DNA from: Eretmocerus hayati
Lineage: Eukaryota > Arthropoda > Insecta > Hymenoptera > Aphelinidae
Direction of reading: 5' to 3'
Length of the DNA: 64,000 nucleotides
Assembly: GCA_029851415.1 (NCBI GenBank)
Contig: CM056743.1
Location: forward strand, 30,764,405 to 30,828,404
Both the position numbers and the translations under genes were made by a program. Shown piece by piece: positions 32,140-42,940 of this stretch. Position 1 is the first letter of the stretch. Each line of letters starts with the position of its first letter. The notes beneath the pieces were generated by a model that saw nothing but the letters and a program-made list of their open reading frames with translations, had not been told where the DNA came from and made no database searches.

Positions 32140-32688
32140 CTCCAAGAGTATACTTTGTCCTGCTGAAGGTTTATAGTAATAAATTGTCTGGCAATACGAG
32201 CATCATTCAACGTGTATGTAATGGCATCCACCACCGCACGTGCTGAGGCATCTGCCACCGCGCCTGCTGCAGGGAACGCTAATGCGGTACACACGTTACT
32301 TCACTTATTACGGTTGAGTTAGCCCGCACTCGCATCCTGAGTCTTGTAAGTCTTATTTATGGTCCGATTCGCTTTAAACCCAATGGGTGCATTGCCATTT
32401 TATTTCCGACCGTGGCTGCAAACAGCTTCCGTCACCGTATCATTCGCAGGAACCACCACCACTGGACACACGCCACGACCTTCAGGACTGACAATGGGCG
32501 TGGAGGGTGAAGAAAGGTCCCCGGACATCCCCCTTTGGTCATTTTGCCGTCTGCATGGAAGGTCCTGGATCTTTTCCTGTATGATAATGCACACAGCATG
32601 ATGTGTAACTGCAAAATTCGTCACGCGCTCCCGCTCGTGCTGGAGCGTGCGCGAGGGCGGGTGCTCTCGCATGCGCACATTTTCAGGA

Positions 32689-33052
32689 GGGCTGGGGCCA
32701 AAAAAATACGCGTATAGTTTAGTTTCCTTGAATGGGCTTCTCGAGCCTCTGGACAATCTGATGAGGTATATATGCACCGAAAATCGATGCGTCCTTACGT
32801 GGTGCGCATTATGATGGACGGCTGATGGTGGGTGTTCTTGATCTTTCAGCTATCTATGATGGGTGCAGCTTCGTATTACCCCGTTTTTCCAATGTCCCTA
32901 CAATCACATCCAGTATTTAGAGAATGATCCGGATGTGAAGAGTACTGCATCCTCTCGAAACTGCTTACGAAATTCGTATAATGTACTCATACAATAGTTG
33001 CACGATGATATTTGTGATGATTGCGATTGAATAATGATGCTAATCATTTCAG
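32689..33052. other. Upstream flank of the transposase exon
   Basis: AT-rich sequence ending in a branch-like and acceptor region (GATGCTAATCATTTCAG). No other gene recognised. Confidence 0.4.
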
Positions 33053-35413
33053 GAGGACACATCCTCGGATGACGAAACTACTTCTCGGGCAGAGTCAGAT
33101 GATGATTCTTCAATTATGACTGATTCAAGTGAGGCATCAATGTCTTCCGTCGACGAAGATTCAACTGTATCCGATGACGATATGATGAACACACTCAGTT
33201 TCGCAAGATTAATAAACGAGCTGAAGAGAGATGCCGCCAATGGCAGACGAGAAATCACATTCAAAGTTTCAAAAGCAGAAGTTATGCTCGCGGTCCTGAA
33301 ATTTTCGCTGAAGCATAGTCTATGCAACACAGCGGTTGCGGGAGGTTTCGAAATGTTCAACACTTTTATGGGGAAAAGATGGCTGCCAGACACAAGATAT
33401 AAAGTAGATAAATTACTGAATCCGGACGACAACGTTACCTTTCATGGCGTATGCCCGCAGTGTAAAAAGTATGTTTCTTCATTCACCAGACAAGATAGAA
33501 GTATCCACTGCCAACGGTGTGATATAGATATCGATGTGAAAAAATCTACGTACAAGGAATATTTCGCTCTAATAAATATAGAGAATGAGCTCGTGAACTT
33601 AGTGGAAATGGATGCGGATCATTACGAAAAAGTTCGTGAGAGATGCTCGGGGCCAATTTATGACATTCGTGATTTCACAGACGGTCAATTATACAGGAAA
33701 TTCTTCTTGTCGCTGCCACCGGACAAAAGAAAAGACTTCATCACTCTCCTATTCAGTGCAGATGGCGTTCCATTATTTGAGAGCTCAAGATTCTCGATTT
33801 GGCCAGTACAAGTGATAGTTAATGAAATTTCTGTAAGTGCAAGAGCTAAGAAACCAATTGTATCGATGATCTGGTTCGGTAAAGACAAACCAGACATGAA
33901 CATTTTTCTTTCACCATTCGTGTCGTACATGAATCAACTCTCAGAAAATGGAATCATATGCAATATTAAAGGAGAGAAGAGGAAACTTCATGTTTTTGCT
34001 ATATGTAGCCCCGATGATACCCGAGCACGTGAACCAATGGCCTGCATGGTTAGCTGCGCCAGTCATTATGGTTGTCATTGGTGTCTGAATCCCGGAGTGT
34101 ACATCGAATGTGGTAGAGGAGGAGCAATGAAGTATTCTGTAACAGAGGAAATGCCCAGGCTCCGCATACACGAGGATGTACTGCGATGGATGGAGGAAAG
34201 CATTGATTCAGAATTTGCAGTTTTTGGTTTCAAGAGACCATCATGTTTAATCCACTTAACTGGATTCGACATGGTTCCAGGGTTCGTGCCTGACCCCATG
34301 CATCATGCGGACCTTGGCATTATAAAACAGTTCACTGGTTATGTCATGGAACCAGGCCAAACCCTGTCACTTACACCCTCCCAGAAAAGTCGAATAGATG
34401 GGATAGTAGATGGATTCGCTGTTCCCAAACACCTGCAACGGTTGGCTCGAAAACCGTCGGATAAGGGACACTATAAAGCGGTGGAGTGGCAGAATTGGGG
34501 TTTGCATTTTAGCATCCCAGTTTATCTAGAATTCCCTTCATTGAGAGAGTTTGTGAAAAACTGGGCTCTGTTTGTCACTGCTTACCACAAACTGATGAGC
34601 GATAATATTACACCAGCCGAAATAGAGGTTGCTGATCGTCTTATGTATGAGTTCAGCGTAAGATCAGAGGAATTGCTCTCTACAGCTGTGGCTTCGTACA
34701 ACCTTCACCAAAGTCTTCATCTAAGCCAAAGCGTGTTGGATTGGGGACCAGCCCGGTATCACTCATGTTATTGGTTCGAGCATGGTAACGGTGGACTACT
34801 GAAAAAAGTGCACGCTGCTAAAGGTGTAGTCCATCAGGTGTGCCGAAACGTATCTCTGCAACAAGCTGAGTTAGTCTTGAAGAGAATCGTTGAAAAGCAG
34901 CATGCGGATGACGATACAGACGATGAAGAGTATGACCGAATTATGAGCTTCGTTAACCATCTCGATGGCAAGAGCACGAGCAAAACAATGAAGGGGGGCA
35001 ATGCAAGGTATTTCGGCAAGCCAACATCACTGAGTCCGGCTTTGATGGCAAAATTTGGTTTGCCCGAAACGACTGTATCATTCCGAAGAGCAGTAAAGAG
35101 TGGATGCTTGTATAGTTCGAATAATCTGAGAAATATCCGTTCGAATAATTCTTTCGCTCTAACTTCGGATGGCTTGCACATACGGATATCTGAATTCTAC
35201 TATGATGCAATCACGGGTCTGGAACGGACCTTGATAAACAGAGTTGATGTTGAAGAGATTTTTGAAGACCTGATTATGCCGATCAAAAGAGTTATAGGAA
35301 TATCTCCGGAGATGGAGACAATCGGAACTGATACAATAGAGAGGATCTGTGTATTCATGGAAGTTGGTGATAAGCGATACATCAGCCCTGTACCATATCA
35401 ACATCAAACGTAG
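33053..35413 (+). CDS. CACTA (EnSpm/TNP2-like) transposase, main exon
   Basis: The open frame runs from an acceptor ATTTCAG at 33052 to TAG at 35413 (786 residues; 765 if it starts at the internal ATG 33116). Numbering from that ATG: an acidic serine-rich start; a zinc-ribbon CPQC...CQRC (about 111-135); a transposase core with the first acidic residue in SADGVPLF (Asp216), a cysteine insert SHYGCHWCLNPG typical of TNP2-type cores, a second Asp in DPMHHADLGI (about 393) and Glu in YWFEHGNGG (about 555). These fit the DDE triad of CACTA-class enzymes, which cut and paste elements with CACTA-type ends. The frame is intact. No CACTA terminal repeats were found nearby, so it may be a stranded or domesticated copy. 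Phase-0 exons at 11.3-11.7 kb may supply the N-terminus. Confidence 0.85.
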   Translation, partial: EDTSSDDETTSRAESDDDSSIMTDSSEASMSSVDEDSTVSDDDMMNTLSFARLINELKRDAANGRREITFKVSKAEVMLAVLKFSLKHSLCNTAVAGGFEMFNTFMGKRWLPDTRYKVDKLLNPDDNVTFHGVCPQCKKYVSSFTRQDRSIHCQRCDIDIDVKKSTYKEYFALINIENELVNLVEMDADHYEKVRERCSGPIYDIRDFTDGQLYRKFFLSLPPDKRKDFITLLFSADGVPLFESSRFSIWPVQVIVNEISVSARAKKPIVSMIWFGKDKPDMNIFLSPFVSYMNQLSENGIICNIKGEKRKLHVFAICSPDDTRAREPMACMVSCASHYGCHWCLNPGVYIECGRGGAMKYSVTEEMPRLRIHEDVLRWMEESIDSEFAVFGFKRPSCLIHLTGFDMVPGFVPDPMHHADLGIIKQFTGYVMEPGQTLSLTPSQKSRIDGIVDGFAVPKHLQRLARKPSDKGHYKAVEWQNWGLHFSIPVYLEFPSLREFVKNWALFVTAYHKLMSDNITPAEIEVADRLMYEFSVRSEELLSTAVASYNLHQSLHLSQSVLDWGPARYHSCYWFEHGNGGLLKKVHAAKGVVHQVCRNVSLQQAELVLKRIVEKQHADDDTDDEEYDRIMSFVNHLDGKSTSKTMKGGNARYFGKPTSLSPALMAKFGLPETTVSFRRAVKSGCLYSSNNLRNIRSNNSFALTSDGLHIRISEFYYDAITGLERTLINRVDVEEIFEDLIMPIKRVIGISPEMETIGTDTIERICVFMEVGDKRYISPVPYQHQT

Positions 35414-35696
35414 GCCACGTCTGAACATCGACATTATTGTCTTGAAAGGCACCAGGCAGGCCAACTCTTCTCCAAAGATCACACCTTCATACTCTTACGT
35501 ATAATCGTGTATTGAATCCGACATAACACCGGTTTCCTGTGGATAATCCCGAAATTCCAAAGAAAGGTGGTGTTGAAGTTGTAGCTAGATGCCGAATTTA
35601 TTACAACGGAAGCAGGAAGAAAAGACGCTCACGTGTATATATGAATCCTCCGAAATTTCCAATCATTGTGTTGCTGATCCGAGACTCAGAGTTGCA

Positions 35697-36075
35697 CCCG
35701 TGATCAAGGACCTAAAGAGGCACTCACAAGACGAGAACTGGGGGTAGCACTCATGATCGAGAATTCAGGTTGGTATCCGTGATCGAAAACTCATGATGGC
35801 TATGGTAATTGAATATTCAATGTGATACTCGTGGTCACGAATATAGAGTGTGCTCGTGATCGAGAACTCAAGGTGGCACTTGTGGTCAATTGCCAACATA
35901 AGTAGTGGATCCTGAGTGCCACGCTCAGTTGTCGATCACGAGACCACCTTGTGTTCTCGATCACAAGTACCTCGCTAAGTTTCACGTCACGAGCACACCC
36001 TGTGTTTTCGACCACGAGTATCCTTGTGAGTGCTTGATGACAAGTGCCACCCCGAGTACTGGAGCAGGATCGCCG
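35697..36075. repeat. 26-27-bp minisatellite flipping orientation at its centre
   Basis: About eight units of the form TCGTGATCGAGAACTCAAGG plus TGGCAC run forward (35697-35895), then about six run inverted (35910-36050) as GTGTTCTCGATCACAAG-type units. The array ends CCCCGAGTACTGGAGCAGGA, like the smaller block at 8446-8600. No coding capacity. It resembles the subterminal arrays of CACTA elements, but terminal motifs are not visible. Confidence 0.6.
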
Positions 36076-36348
36076 CCCTAGATGGAAATTCTAGAAATTT
36101 GATAACCGGACATCCAATCCTTCTTTGTTATCAAACCCGTTGTCAGAAGTATCATGCTCGATTTGAAGAAACTTTTCCCAATTTAATCGAAAGTCTGAGG
36201 ATGCTTGAAGAAACCCAAGTTGCTTTCGTATTCGACGCATGATTTCAAGTACAAATATCACAGTGTCATTCTTGGCATAGCATTCTTTATTGGTTTCTTA
36301 CCCTGTGCTATCTTCCGAAGGATGTGGATAATGCAGTCTCTTGTAATT

Positions 36349-36839
36349 GGGGACTTGCATTTTTTTGACCCCCTAAAAAGAAGGTTTGACAAATTCGAGC
36401 ACACCGAGACAAGTATTAAGCAATCGGAAAAAAGCCTTAAAATTGTTTGGGACTGTGCGCAAATTGTTGGAAAGTCCACGACTGTATCTATGTCACGTTA
36501 CACGGTGCAATTCGTCCCGAAGTCAAACAATTTGCACAAGATGAAAAATTTTTTGGTAATTTTGTTCCCAACTGCACAACACTCGTCTTGCTTTGCTCGA
36601 ACTTGCTCAACATCATATTATTCTTTTTCTCCCTTTTTGAACATTTTTTCAGAATGGGAGCAGTCGACAACTGTATCCCTGTGACGTGACACGGTGCAAG
36701 TCGTCCTGACGTTGAACAATTCGCGCACGGTCCCAAAAAATTTTGGGAATTTTTTTTCTAATTGCACAATACTCATTCAAACTTGCTCGAATTTGCCAAA
36801 CCTTTTCTTGAGGGGGTCAAAAAAAAAATACAAGGCCCT
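36349..36839. repeat. ~490-bp palindromic element, copy 2
   Basis: GGGGACTTGCATTTTTTTGA at the left and GTCAAAAAAAAAATACAAGG near the right end are inverted. The inner blocks match copy 1 at 17570-18060, including CACGGTGCAAGTCGTCCTGA and the GCGCACGGTC...AAAAAATTT stretch. The octamer sites are degraded here (GTCACGTTAC, GTGACGTGAC). Confidence 0.65.
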
Positions 36840-37374
36840 AATAGCAAGCTACATATGCTGTGACGGCCGAGTCAGTCCGTCTTCTTGTATCCCTAGACTG
36901 ATTATGATACAATTAATTTCATTTGTAACGGCACAAGCACGTGAAGAGATGCTGCATAGCGGAGTCATGTAAGAAGGACAGAGAGACAGAGAGATGGCAT
37001 ACTAGGAACGCCCGCGCGCCCCATATATTTATCAGCCCCCGTGCGAGCCAATGCTGCTTCGGCCTGTAGCTATCACTGAAGGCTATATTGCGACGTTTCG
37101 GAGTGCTTGCACGCGTGTATCGAGCTTGTCTTTCGCGTGCGGTGCCCATACCGCCCGGAAACCCATCCTTGGGATGATTTAGCCGGGGCCCCGGTGCGCG
37201 CGATCCATATAACCTGTGACGTGATGTATGACCAAATTCACTGTCGTCCAGGAAAACTGCGAGCTGATGTACGTGAGCTGCGAGGGCCACTGCCCGATCT
37301 GACGTAGAGTGACCACCCTGCTTCATGGCCATTAGTGTTCGTGAAGGCCTCTCGAAAATATCTCTGTCCTGTCT

Positions 37375-37458
<84 letters not shown>

Positions 37459-38600
37459 CGTAGATTGTATTTTCTCGAATGCGCCCTCAATAATCGTGCT
37501 TATTCTCGATCAATCGTAACTGTCAGCGAACCACTTGTAAATATATTTTGTGGACGAATTCTCGTTCATTCTTGATTGTAATAGAGCGTGCCCCCATTCA
37601 GTAGTCCCCACTTCTGATTTCTTCAGCCATCAAAGCAATAGCTCACTCCCTGGACTTCTCAAATGAGAGCAAGCCCTGCGCACGTCACGAGTGTAGCAAA
37701 ACCATGACAATGGGGATTGTTTCGGTTCGTGGCTTCCATGTACCTGATCTTTCATATGATGCAGCGCCTTAACGCTAAATGTTGAAATTCCCATGTATAT
37801 TATTGGAGACTGTGCCTTTAATAAACATGGGAGAGGCAAATGTTAACGATTCATGATTTTCTCATATCAATATTGATGAGCAAATGTTTCACGTTATTAT
37901 GTGTTACGTTGAAGACCTGTAATCTTCAGCGGAGAAATAGGAACGCTGGCGTACCTTTTATAACTGTATATACTCATTGTTATTTAATGGGATCAAAAGG
38001 CGCGGCAGCGCCTTGCTGGCGAGTATATGAAAGAGAAGAACATGTGAGAAAGAGAGAGAGCGCGCGCAAGGCTGCCGTGCCTTATATACGCTGAGTTGGG
38101 CCGTTTTAACCTCACACATTTTTTCGAACTTACTTATTTCATGCTTTTCTGGGTTCAGGAGGGTCTCAATCTTTCTGAACCCATTATTTCGGTCCTCAAC
38201 AAGGATATTGGCAAGTCATTTCGCCGCTGACAGCGTTTAGTGCCAAAATATCTTACTCACTAATTTCGCCTCTTCCCAATTTTTTCGCGTCAAGATTTCA
38301 GCCGCGTCAAGACACTCGAAGTCGAACACAATCGATTGTTGGGGTCGACCACGCGGGACGATCGACCGCGAGAACACACGGGTGATGTTTTGATGCAGCC
38401 GCATGTGTAGCAGACGGCGTTATTCCGCTCCAGCAATAACATGTTGTTGCAGTAACATGTAACTTTCCTGACTACATATTTTGAAGCAGAGATTGAAGGC
38501 CAATCGTAGCACCGCCTGCAGCGAGCTTGTAGAAATCAGCTCTCATTGTTGAGGGAGTAAGAGCCACTTATTGTTGTGGGTTTTCTTGTCTGGAGTGATA
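36840..38600. other. Spacer with a long (CT)n microsatellite
   Basis: A (CT)n tract of about 76 bp occupies 37378-37453. Frames over it encode Ser-Leu runs and are not genes. Nothing else was recognised. Confidence 0.5.
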
Positions 38601-38628
38601 TAAGAATAAAAGGCCAAAATGTGTGTTA

Positions 38629-38693
38629 TATACGGGTTGGATATTTGGTCTCGTCGATCTTGAAGGACGGAGACCAAATATTCAACCCGTATA
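38629..38693. repeat. Near-perfect 65-bp hairpin
   Basis: TATACGGGTTGGATATTTGG (38629) pairs with CCAAATATTCAACCCGTATA (ending 38693), one mismatch per side at most, with a loop of about 19 bases. Confidence 0.65.
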
Positions 38694-38736
38694 TTAACCA
38701 TCAAGGACGAAAAAATCTACCAAAATCACTTATGAC

Positions 38737-38888
38737 TAGGGTCCCTAGAAGGGGGTCTCGACAAGGTCCGCCATATTCAGACAAATCCGGTAGATATAGG
38801 TATACAAAAAGTATCAGTTTGTCTGAATATGGCGGCGATTTACCCAGGGGTGGGAGAACCGTGTCGAGACCCCCTTCTAGTGACCCTA
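38737..38888. mobile_element. 152-bp hAT-like MITE with 8-bp target duplication
   Basis: Ends TAGGGTCCCTAGAAGGGGGT and its near complement, closing GACCCTA. Direct repeats CTTATGAC lie at 38729-38736 and 38889-38896. An inner inverted pair CATATTCAGACAAA / TTTGTCTGAATATG extends the stem. An 8-bp duplication and a TAGGG start fit hAT elements. Non-coding. Confidence 0.7.
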
Positions 38889-39184
38889 CTTATGACGCAA
38901 GCACCATCACAAGTGGGTTAGGAGTCTTCGCATCAACTCAAGTCAATTCCATGAACTAATTTCAAGAGTCTTGCTATCAAAAATACAAAGTTGTCCTTCT
39001 CCAGATTTTCCTTTGTTCATGATCAAAAAATGTTCATCTTGGAATGAAGCACACTAGTGTTAATTAGGAGAATGATTTTTATGGATGAGATACATAGAAT
39101 TTTTTTTGTTTTCCTACATGCTACTATTTACAGCATGTTTTTCAATCTCAGGATATTCAGTCATTACCATAGCCAAGTGTTGAA

Positions 39185-39997
39185 ATCTCCTCCCCCTCAC
39201 TCCACTTTTTCCAAAAGTATTACTTGGCGAGTATGGCCATCCTTTCCCCCTATCACTTCATCTGGGATCAAAAATTGAATTTCAACTCTTGAGGGTCATG
39301 AAATCAGGGGAAACATGTCGAGTAACTATTTAGCAAAATTTAGCAAAATTCAAACATGAAACAAATGGGTAGAAAATGAAAAATATTAATTTCAACTCTT
39401 GAGAGTCGTGATATCAAGAAAAGTATGTCGAGTAATTGTTTCGCAAAATCTGAACGTGAAACGCATGGAAAAGGATTGATTACATTACGATTTGACTTTG
39501 TCGGTAATTTTGACTCATCTTGAGTTACTCACCATCTCTACTGAATTTTAAACTAAACCGATCAATACTAGATTGAATTTTCTGGTTTCCTTTTCTTCTC
39601 AATGGTCTGAATGAATTATTTCCATTACATTTCATAGACGAAGGAGATGGTGAGAAACTCAAGTTGAGTCAAAATTACCGAGAAAGTCAAATCGTAATGT
39701 AATCAATCCTTTTCCACGCGTTTCACGTTCAGATTTTGCAAAACAATTACTCGACATACTTTTCTTGATATCACGACTCTCAAGAGTTGAAATTAATATT
39801 TTTCATTTTCTACCCATTTGTTTCATGTTTGAATTTTGCTAAATTTTGCTAAATAGTTACTCGACATGTTTCCCCTGATTTCATGACCCTCAAGAGTTGA
39901 AATGCAATTTTTGATCCCAGATGAAGTGATAGGGGGAAAGGATGGCCATACTCGCCAAGTAATACTTTTGGAAAAAGTGGAGTGAGGGGGAGGAGAT
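39185..39997. repeat. 813-bp foldback element, copy 2 of the family at 14724-15668
   Basis: ATCTCCTCCCCCTCAC at the left and GTGAGGGGGAGGAGAT at the right. The arms are about 355 bp, nearly identical, with a loop of about 95 bp near 39545-39640. Each arm has two TTTCAACTCTTGAG...ATGTCGAGTAA modules. It shares the CCACTTTTT...ACTTGGCGAGTATG terminal part with the copy at 14.7 kb. Arm identity is higher than in that copy, suggesting it is younger. Confidence 0.72.
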
Positions 39998-41400
39998 AAG
40001 ATTAACGTCTAATTGCTGTAATTTGCCAGATTGAAATATAAGTGTTCTCATTCGTAAAATAGGCATGAATCATACGGTATTGTTGATTCGTGAGCATGAA
40101 TATACACGCCTCCTGTAGACTGCAGTGCATGTTGTTGCAGAGTCATGCCACACATCCAGAATTGAGAGACGATATGTTAAGTTCGGAATGTATCACGAGC
40201 TCCGATGTAGTTACGGGGTATCATTTCTGAATATGTTCAGGGGAAATAAGAAGAGAGAGGAGAACCTCGTAGGAGGTTTCATTCTGAAATGAAATGTGGA
40301 TACGTCAGATAATATGATGAATAAATATTATGAACCATTAGTATTGGATAGAGAATGTATTTACTTCTTCCTCGAATTATGATCCTCCCCGTGACGATGC
40401 AGCAACAAGGGCCCATGGCGCACAATTAGGTACAAACAATCGTACATATATGCGTGAGATCAATCCTAAACAAAGTTCCACGACACGGGCCGTTGGTATA
40501 TCTATTGTTGCTGTGATTCCGTGAATTGAAGGTAAGGGTTAGTTACAAAATGCCACGACAAAAGCCCGTGACATGCTCAGCGCTGCTAGGAAGCCGTGAA
40601 CTCGTGACAAGAGTTCATAACGATTTGTCATAACATACCCAGCATGACCAAGGAGCTGAGAATTCATGACAGTCACTCATCGCAAAGCACCTTGACAGAA
40701 AAAGCCTTCAAGGGGATGTCCGAGCGTATCCCCTTCGCATACTAGCCGACATTGCCGAGTACTTGAATTTCTTGATGAATTTTTGAGATATCGAGGAACC
40801 AGGAAGTAACACCGATCCTTGAAGACTCAAAGCATCCGCGTTCCATCCGGATTTACAAAATCTGAAAAAATGACGGGGTTATTGGAGAACTCGACAATGT
40901 CGGTATCCGACATTCTCTTGAAGGCATGCGGTGAACGTGTAAGCTGAGTTTTGTTGTCACTTGACTCAAATTCTCTTTCGATTGAGGCTACATGACGAGA
41001 ACAGCCACTCACGTTACTGTGTAATTAGAATGGCTCTTTTCGGGGTTCAACCCAAATCGCAAGAAAATCGGAGAGAAGTACGAATAACAATGTGCTAATT
41101 CTATCGATTAGCATGCACCAGACGTCCAGTCATTCTTGTTATTTTGCAACATTCCCATGATTCAGGCTCACCACTGAATCATCGAGTATAAATTAGACAA
41201 TAGCAATGACTCGACAATTCATGTCAATCTTCGTCTCATCGGAATGGTAATAGCAGATGCTAATCGAGCTCTACGGCCGAGACAAGAACACCGTGAAATT
41301 CCTACCGACGAGGAGGATTTGGAGAACCATCTCAAAAAGTCATCTCAGAGTCCCATAACAAGAGCGCGTGAAATCCCTAAAATCGGGGATAATCTGAAGA
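39998..41400. other. Spacer with ancestral minisatellite fragments
   Basis: No gene. Diverged units resembling the 75-bp repeat to the right occur near 40545-40690 (CACGACAAAAGCCCGTGACA, GCTAGGAAGCCGTGAA). Confidence 0.45.
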
Positions 41401-41401
41401 A

Positions 41402-42003
41402 TCATGACAAAGTGCCATGACAAAAGCCCGTTACATCCCTGGCGCCATGGTAAACCCGGAAAATCATGACAAAGATCGATGACAAAGTGCCATGACAAAA
41501 GCCCGTGACATCCCCAGCGCCGCAGAAAACCCGGAAAATCATGGCAAAAATCCATGACAAAAGCCCGTTACATCCCTGGCGCCGCGGAAAACCCGGAAAA
41601 TCATGGCAAAAATCCATGACAAAGTGCCATGACAAAAGCCCGTTACATCCCTGGCGCCGCGGAAAACCCGGAAAATTATGGCAAAAATCCATGACAAAGT
41701 GCCATGACAAAAGCCCGTTACATCCCTGGCGCCGCGGAAAACCCGGAAAATCATGGCAAAAATCCATGACAAAGTGCCGTGACAAAAGCCCGTTACATCC
41801 CTGGCGCCGCGGAAAACCCGGAAAATTATGGCAAAAATCCATGACAAAGTGCCATGACAAAAGCCCGTTACATCCCTGGCGCCGCGGAAAACCCGGAAAA
41901 TTATGGCAAAAATCCATGACAAAGTGCCATGACAAAAGCCCGTTACATCCCTGGCGCCGCGGAAAATCCGGAAAATTGTGACCAAAAATCATGACAAAGT
42001 GAC
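41402..42003. repeat. 75-bp minisatellite, about eight units
   Basis: The unit contains GACAAAGTGCCATGACAAAA, GCCCGTTACATCCCTGGCGC and CGCGGAAAACCCGGAAAATC. Unit cores recur at about 41435, 41513, 41575, 41650, 41725, 41800, 41875 and 41950; the third step is shortened. Because 75 is a multiple of three and the unit lacks stops in several frames, long repetitive frames appear on both strands (for example a 25-residue MDFCHNFPGFPRRQ... unit). They are not evidence for a protein. Confidence 0.85.
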
Positions 42004-42115
42004 ATGATAAGTTTTCTTCATGTCCTGGAAATTATGTCATAAAAGTCCCATTTCGTTACATGCCCATGACATCATGTTTTTTTGTCACGGTCGTGACATA
42101 TTTATTTTCAATAGG

Positions 42116-42940
42116 GCCCAGAAGGCGAGCAGGGTCGGTGCGGCGCTCCAGCAGCTTATGCCGAATATCGGAGGACCCAAGGAAAAGAGGCGCGCACTTC
42201 TCAACACCGTCACTACCTCCATCATGCTGTACGGTGCACCCGTGTGGGAGAAGAGAGTAGAGAAGACCATCATCGAGAAGAGAATGGGGCCTGTCCACCG
42301 AAGAGCGGCCCTGAGGAGTATCCGTGCCTACCGCACTGTGTCAGGAGATGCGGCTTACGTATTGGCGAGTACTCCGCCCAGCCACTTGCTCGTCGCGGAG
42401 CGAGTGAGGATCTGGGACCGCCAAAAAGTGATCGGAGCCGAACGAGTACTCACTCCGACGATGAAGGAGATCATCCGCGACAACGAGAAGGAAACCACCC
42501 TTGAGCATTGGCAAACTGAGTGGGATTCGCCATTTGCAAACGGCAGATGGACGCACCGGCTGATCCGTGACGTAGCCAAGTGGGCGGAACGCACCCACGG
42601 AGAGATGGACTACTGGACGACGCAGGCACTGAGCGATCATGGTTGCTTCGGTTCCTATCTAACCAGGTTCAAGAAGAGGACGACCCCAGCATGTCAGTCA
42701 TGCGGGGACGAATGGGATGACGCCGAACATGCCCTGTTCAAGTGCAGCGACACCCGGAGAGAGCGCGCCGAGCTGGTTGAATGGCTGGGTGCTCAACTAA
42801 CACCTGAGAATCTCGTCCCGTACTTGCTCCGCAACCAGGAGACATGGGATAGACTCACCGGATACATCAAGCTGGTGATGACCCGTAAAGAGGAGAAAGA
42901 GAGGGAAGTAAGGCGCCTCGAAGCAGGCGAATTACAGTGA
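42116..42940 (+). pseudogene. ORF2 C-terminus of R1-like copy A
   Basis: Reads in frame from the truncation point to TGA at 42940 and encodes about 274 residues: the end of the reverse-transcriptase region and the C-terminal domain with the cysteine-histidine motif CQSCGDEWDDAEHALFKC, which fits the CCHC-type finger at the end of R1-clade ORF2. It lacks the endonuclease and the RT catalytic motifs, so it cannot function alone. Differences from copy C are few (for example LQQL for LQRL). Confidence 0.8.

Larger units (their letters stand above)
29201..32688. repeat. 3.5-kb nested palindrome with three-way-junction layout
   Basis: Outer arms: TCCTGACAATGTGCGCATGC (29201) pairs with GCATGCGCACATTTTCAGGA (ending 32688). 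The left outer arm runs to about 29988 and its complement from 32140. Between them lie two complete inner palindromes, 29991-30975 and 30989-32139, separated by about 13 bp. The parts therefore run A, B, B', C, C', A', a T shape if single-stranded. The left arm is longer because it carries an insert (29587-29807). No protein-coding frame of credible domain content is present; frames on the two strands simply mirror each other. Confidence 0.75.

Noticed and set aside
29201..32688. A giant viral terminal repeat (parvovirus or densovirus type)
   Set aside because: Topology is similar but arms are many times too long and no replication or capsid gene lies nearby.
8446..36075. The two 26-bp arrays as the left and right ends of one 27-kb CACTA element
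   Set aside because: Their tails lie in direct, not inverted, orientation, and no CACTA-type terminal motif or target duplication was found.
37325..37519. Leucine-serine repeat frame as a membrane protein
   Set aside because: It is a translated (CT)n microsatellite.
41402..41992. 196-codon minus frame with a 25-residue repeat (and 148- and 158-codon companions) as a repetitive protein gene
   Set aside because: All three frames come from a 75-bp minisatellite whose period is a multiple of three; there is no start context, splice signal or non-repeat domain.
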